From NCBI GenBank assembly GCA_910580005.1, contig CAJTXH010000127.1, positions 1-7,525 on the forward strand: a stretch of DNA of 7,525 nt, written 5' to 3'. The DNA is from an uncultured Lachnospiraceae bacterium. Its GTDB lineage: Bacteria > Bacillota > Clostridia > Lachnospirales > Lachnospiraceae. How positions within the stretch are numbered: position 1 is the first letter of the stretch; every line of letters starts with the position of its first letter. Below the pieces are notes generated by a model. It saw nothing but the letters and a program-made list of their open reading frames with translations. It did no database searches and was not told the origin of the DNA. The position numbers and the translations under genes were made by a program. Below, piece after piece: positions 5,288 through 7,525 of the stretch.

Positions 5288-6079
5288 ATGGAATTCATTT
5301 TATATGAAGTTAAGGACATGGTTGCAACAATTACAATTAACCGTCCAAAGGCTTTAAATGCATTAAACAGCCAGGTTCTTGAAGAACTTGATGCAACGCT
5401 TGATGCAGTTGATTTAAATACCGTAAGATGCCTTATCCTTACAGGTGCAGGAGACAAGTCATTTGTTGCAGGTGCAGATATAGGGGAGATGAGCACCCTG
5501 ACTAAGGCTGAAGGTGAAGCTTTTGGCAAGAAGGGCAATGATGTGTTCCGTAAGCTTGAAACATTCCCAATTCCTGTAATTGCAGCAATTAACGGGTTTG
5601 CGCTTGGTGGCGGCTGTGAAATTTCAATGAGCTGTGATATACGTATCTGTTCAGAGAATGCAGTATTTGGACAGCCAGAAGCAGGACTTGGAATTACACC
5701 AGGTTTTGGCGGCACACAGAGGCTTGCAAGGCTTGTGAGCCCTGGAATGGCTAAGCAGCTTATATATTCTGCAAGGAATATTAAGGCAGACGAAGCATAC
5801 CGCATCGGGCTTGTTAATGCAGTATATCCTGCTGAAGAGCTTATACCACAAGCTGAGAAGCTTGCTGCTACAATCGCAATGAATGCCCCTATCGCAGTAC
5901 GTAACTGCAAGAAGGCTATTAACGACGGCCTCCAGACAGATATGGACAGTGCACTTGTAATAGAGGAGAAGCTTTTTGGTGACTGCTTTGAAACAGAAGA
6001 CCAGAAAGCAGGAATGGGCAATTTCCTTGAAAAAGACAAGGAAAAGAAATTAAAAGTAGTTCCATTTAAGAACTGCTGA
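5288..6079 (+). CDS. crt: 3-hydroxybutyryl-CoA dehydratase (crotonase)
   Basis: Removes water from 3-hydroxybutyryl-CoA to give crotonyl-CoA. The 263-residue product is a full-length short crotonase/enoyl-CoA hydratase. The oxyanion-hole segments are FVAGADIGEM (59-68) and NGFALGGGCE (102-111). The two catalytic glutamates of true hydratases are both present: Glu111 in GGGCE and Glu131 in GQPEAGLG, followed by TPGFGGTQRL. ATG 5288 has AAAGGAG (5273-5279) 8 nt upstream. It lies 148 nt after thl and 134 nt before hbd, all on the same strand, which fixes its role as Crt rather than a fatty-acid degradation hydratase. The reverse hydration is possible in principle. Confidence 0.96.
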   Translation: MEFILYEVKDMVATITINRPKALNALNSQVLEELDATLDAVDLNTVRCLILTGAGDKSFVAGADIGEMSTLTKAEGEAFGKKGNDVFRKLETFPIPVIAAINGFALGGGCEISMSCDIRICSENAVFGQPEAGLGITPGFGGTQRLARLVSPGMAKQLIYSARNIKADEAYRIGLVNAVYPAEELIPQAEKLAATIAMNAPIAVRNCKKAINDGLQTDMDSALVIEEKLFGDCFETEDQKAGMGNFLEKDKEKKLKVVPFKNC

Positions 6080-6150
6080 TTAAAATAACGGATAATATAA
6101 CAATAAAGCCGGTATACATAAAACGTATAGTAATTAAGCAATACATGTAA

Positions 6151-6191
6151 TTGTTTATTTCTTTCTGCCACAAGCAGCCAGGAATAAACAA
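6151..6191 (+). repeat. Inverted repeat in the crt-hbd spacer
   Basis: TTGTTTATT (6151-6159) and AATAAACAA (6183-6191) form a perfect 9-bp outer stem, and CTG (6165-6167) with CAG (6175-6177) can close an inner loop. The interior carries the 18-nt segment 6165-6182, 16/18 identical to 3827-3844 in the thl leader. The hbd ribosome site follows 10 nt later. Confidence 0.5.
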
Positions 6192-6213
6192 ATAAATAAA
6201 TGGAGGTTATAAA

Positions 6214-7056
6214 ATGAAAGTTGGAGTAATTGGCGCAGGTACAATGGGTTCAGGCATTGCACAGGCATTTGCACAGACAGAGGGATACGAAGTTTATTTA
6301 TGTGATATCAATGAAGAGTTTGCTGCAAATGGCAAAAACAAAATTGCTAAGGGATTTGAAAAGAGAATTGCAAAAGGCAAGATGGAGCAGTCTGCTGCTG
6401 ACGCTATTCTTGCAAAAATTACAACTGGTACAAAAGAGATTTGTACAGACTGTGATTTAATTGTTGAGGCTGCACTTGAAGTTATGGATATCAAGAAGCA
6501 GACATTTAAGGAGTTAGAAGAAATCTGTAAGAATGAAAACTGCATTTTTGCAACAAATACATCATCACTTTCAGTTACAGAAATTGGTGCTGGAATAAGC
6601 AGGCCTGTAATTGGAATGCATTTCTTTAACCCAGCTCCTGTAATGAAGCTTATTGAAGTAATCCGTGGAGAGAACACTACTGACGAAGTAAATGATAAAG
6701 TAATTGAAATTTCAAAGGCAATCGGCAAGACTCCTGTAGAAGTTAAAGAAGCTCCTGGCTTTGTAGTAAACAGGATTCTTATTCCAATGATTAATGAAGC
6801 TGTAGGCATTTATGCAGAAGGCATTGCTTCTGCAGAGGGCATTGATACAGCTATGCAACTTGGTGCAAACCATCCAATGGGACCTCTTGCTTTAGGTGAT
6901 TTGATTGGTCTTGATATCTGCCTTGCTATTATGGATGTCCTTTATAATGAAACAGGGGATTCAAAATACCGTGCACATACACTTCTTAGGAAAATGGTAC
7001 GTGCTGGCAAGCTTGGCAGGAAGACAGGCATTGGTTTCCATGATTACAGAAAATAA
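6214..7056 (+). CDS. hbd: 3-hydroxybutyryl-CoA dehydrogenase
   Basis: Reduces acetoacetyl-CoA to 3-hydroxybutyryl-CoA. The 280-residue product matches the usual ~282 of clostridial Hbd. The N-terminal Rossmann domain has GAGTMG (7-12), and Asp31 at the end of the second strand (VYLCD) suggests preference for NADH over NADPH. Catalytic residues are visible: Ser117 in ATNTSS, His136 in GMHFFNPAPVM, Glu148 (KLIEVI) as the partner of His136, and Asn186 in PGFVVNR. The C-terminal helical domain carries NHPMGPLALGDLIGLD and ends GRKTGIGFHDY. ATG 6214 follows GGAGG (6202-6206) by 7 nt. It lies between crt and bcd in the same direction; in the pathway it acts before Crt. Confidence 0.97.
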   Translation: MKVGVIGAGTMGSGIAQAFAQTEGYEVYLCDINEEFAANGKNKIAKGFEKRIAKGKMEQSAADAILAKITTGTKEICTDCDLIVEAALEVMDIKKQTFKELEEICKNENCIFATNTSSLSVTEIGAGISRPVIGMHFFNPAPVMKLIEVIRGENTTDEVNDKVIEISKAIGKTPVEVKEAPGFVVNRILIPMINEAVGIYAEGIASAEGIDTAMQLGANHPMGPLALGDLIGLDICLAIMDVLYNETGDSKYRAHTLLRKMVRAGKLGRKTGIGFHDYRK

Positions 7057-7075
7057 TTGAAAGAATATGCTTCTG

Positions 7076-7091
7076 GCAGGGCATGCCCTGC
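7076..7091 (+). repeat. Perfect 16-nt palindrome in the hbd-bcd spacer
   Basis: GCAGGGCA is followed directly by its complement TGCCCTGC, 20 nt after the hbd stop. With flanking bases it could fold as a GC-rich hairpin. No T-tract follows. Confidence 0.5.
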
Positions 7092-7102
7092 TGTCAGCAT
7101 CT

Positions 7103-7124
7103 GCCATGCCATATATGGCATGGC
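7103..7124 (+). repeat. Perfect 22-nt palindrome in the hbd-bcd spacer
   Basis: GCCATGCCATA is followed directly by TATGGCATGGC with no spacer, 11 nt after the previous palindrome. It could be an operator, a cruciform or an mRNA hairpin. A TATAAT sits at 7126-7131 but has no convincing -35. Confidence 0.55.
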
Positions 7125-7144
7125 TTATAATGGATTATATAAGA

Positions 7145-7162
7145 ATACTGGACAGCCAGTAT
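7145..7162 (+). repeat. Third hairpin before bcd
   Basis: ATACTGG and CCAGTAT form a perfect 7-bp stem with a 4-nt loop, ending about 9 nt before the bcd ribosome site. Its ACAGCCAG (7152-7159) also occurs in the thl leader at 3836-3843. Confidence 0.45.
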
Positions 7163-7190
7163 AAATTTATGAAAGGTGGTATAAGAAGGC

Positions 7191-7525
7191 ATGGATTTTA
7201 CATTAAGTAAAAAGCATGAGATGGCGAGACAGCTTTTCAAAGATTTCGCTGAAACAGAAGTTAAGCCTTTAGCTCAGGAGGTTGACGAAACTGAGCACTT
7301 CCCAATGGACACAGTTAAGAAAATGGGAAAATATGGCTTTATGGGTATTCCTGTACCAAAGGAGTATGGTGGACAGGGTTGTGATATCTTAACATATGTT
7401 ATGTGTGTTGAGGAACTCTCAAAGGTTTGTGCTACAACAGGTGTTGTTGTATCTGCACATACATCACTTTGTGCTGACCCAATTCTTACATATGGTACAG
7501 AAGAGCAGAAGAAGAAATATCTTCC
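7191..7525 (+). CDS. bcd: Butyryl-CoA dehydrogenase (N-terminal 111 codons; 3' end outside window)
   Basis: Flavoprotein that reduces crotonyl-CoA to butyryl-CoA; in anaerobes it works with EtfAB, bifurcating electrons from NADH to crotonyl-CoA and ferredoxin. The visible part is the N-terminal helical domain of the acyl-CoA dehydrogenase family: MDFTLSKKHEMARQLFKDFA at the start, GIPVPKEYGGQG (52-63), then SAHTSLCADPILTYGTEEQKKKYL (88-111). The catalytic Glu and the flavin site lie beyond the edge. ATG 7191 follows AAAGGTGG (7172-7179) by 11 nt, the same spacing as at thl. Position after hbd makes Bcd the natural reading; etfB and etfA are expected next, as in related operons, but are not in the window. 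Confidence 0.95.
   Translation, partial: MDFTLSKKHEMARQLFKDFAETEVKPLAQEVDETEHFPMDTVKKMGKYGFMGIPVPKEYGGQGCDILTYVMCVEELSKVCATTGVVVSAHTSLCADPILTYGTEEQKKKYL

Overview
The window looks like chromosomal DNA of a low-GC, butyrate-forming Firmicute, most likely of the Lachnospiraceae (Roseburia/Butyrivibrio/Eubacterium type). The reasons are AT-rich DNA with strong AGGAGG-type ribosome sites, the gene order thl-crt-hbd-bcd, and a butyryl-CoA:acetate CoA-transferase that carries both protein segments used for the standard gut butyrate-producer PCR assay. I cannot name the genus from sequence alone.

Layout. (1) 1-1351, minus strand: a housekeeping pair, greA followed after 34 nt by lysS. lysS starts with TTG and runs off the left edge. 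A clean sigma-A promoter lies at 1423-1451. (2) 1352-1826: no intact gene. It holds a cluster of three hairpins (1477-1563), a protein-like open fragment without a start (1590-1799), and a GC-rich hairpin (1738-1767) that may terminate the next gene. (3) 1827-3170, minus strand: butyryl-CoA:acetate CoA-transferase. (4) 3171-3945: a 775-nt divergent intergenic region. It holds a highly structured orphan element that resembles the right end/omega-RNA of an IS200/IS605-type transposon (3239-3396), a decayed SHOCT-domain gene with an in-frame TAG (3414-3662), and then the control region of the butyrate operon. That control region has two 13-bp direct repeats 31 bp apart, a promoter, a dyad at the predicted start of transcription, and a leader with two hairpins. 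(5) 3946-7525, plus strand: thl, crt, hbd and the first 111 codons of bcd, cut by the right edge. The spacers are 148, 134 and 134 nt, each with its own inverted repeats and ribosome site.

How the genes work together. Thl condenses two acetyl-CoA to acetoacetyl-CoA. Hbd reduces it to 3-hydroxybutyryl-CoA, Crt dehydrates this to crotonyl-CoA, and Bcd (with EtfAB, expected just to the right) reduces it to butyryl-CoA. The divergent CoA-transferase moves CoA to acetate, releasing butyrate and regenerating acetyl-CoA. The locus therefore groups the central pathway with its terminal step.

No clearly new protein system is visible. The features most worth a second look are non-coding: the orphan omega-RNA-like element, the paired repeats at the thl promoter, and the inverted repeats in every leader of the operon, one 18-nt motif being shared (16/18) by the thl and hbd leaders.
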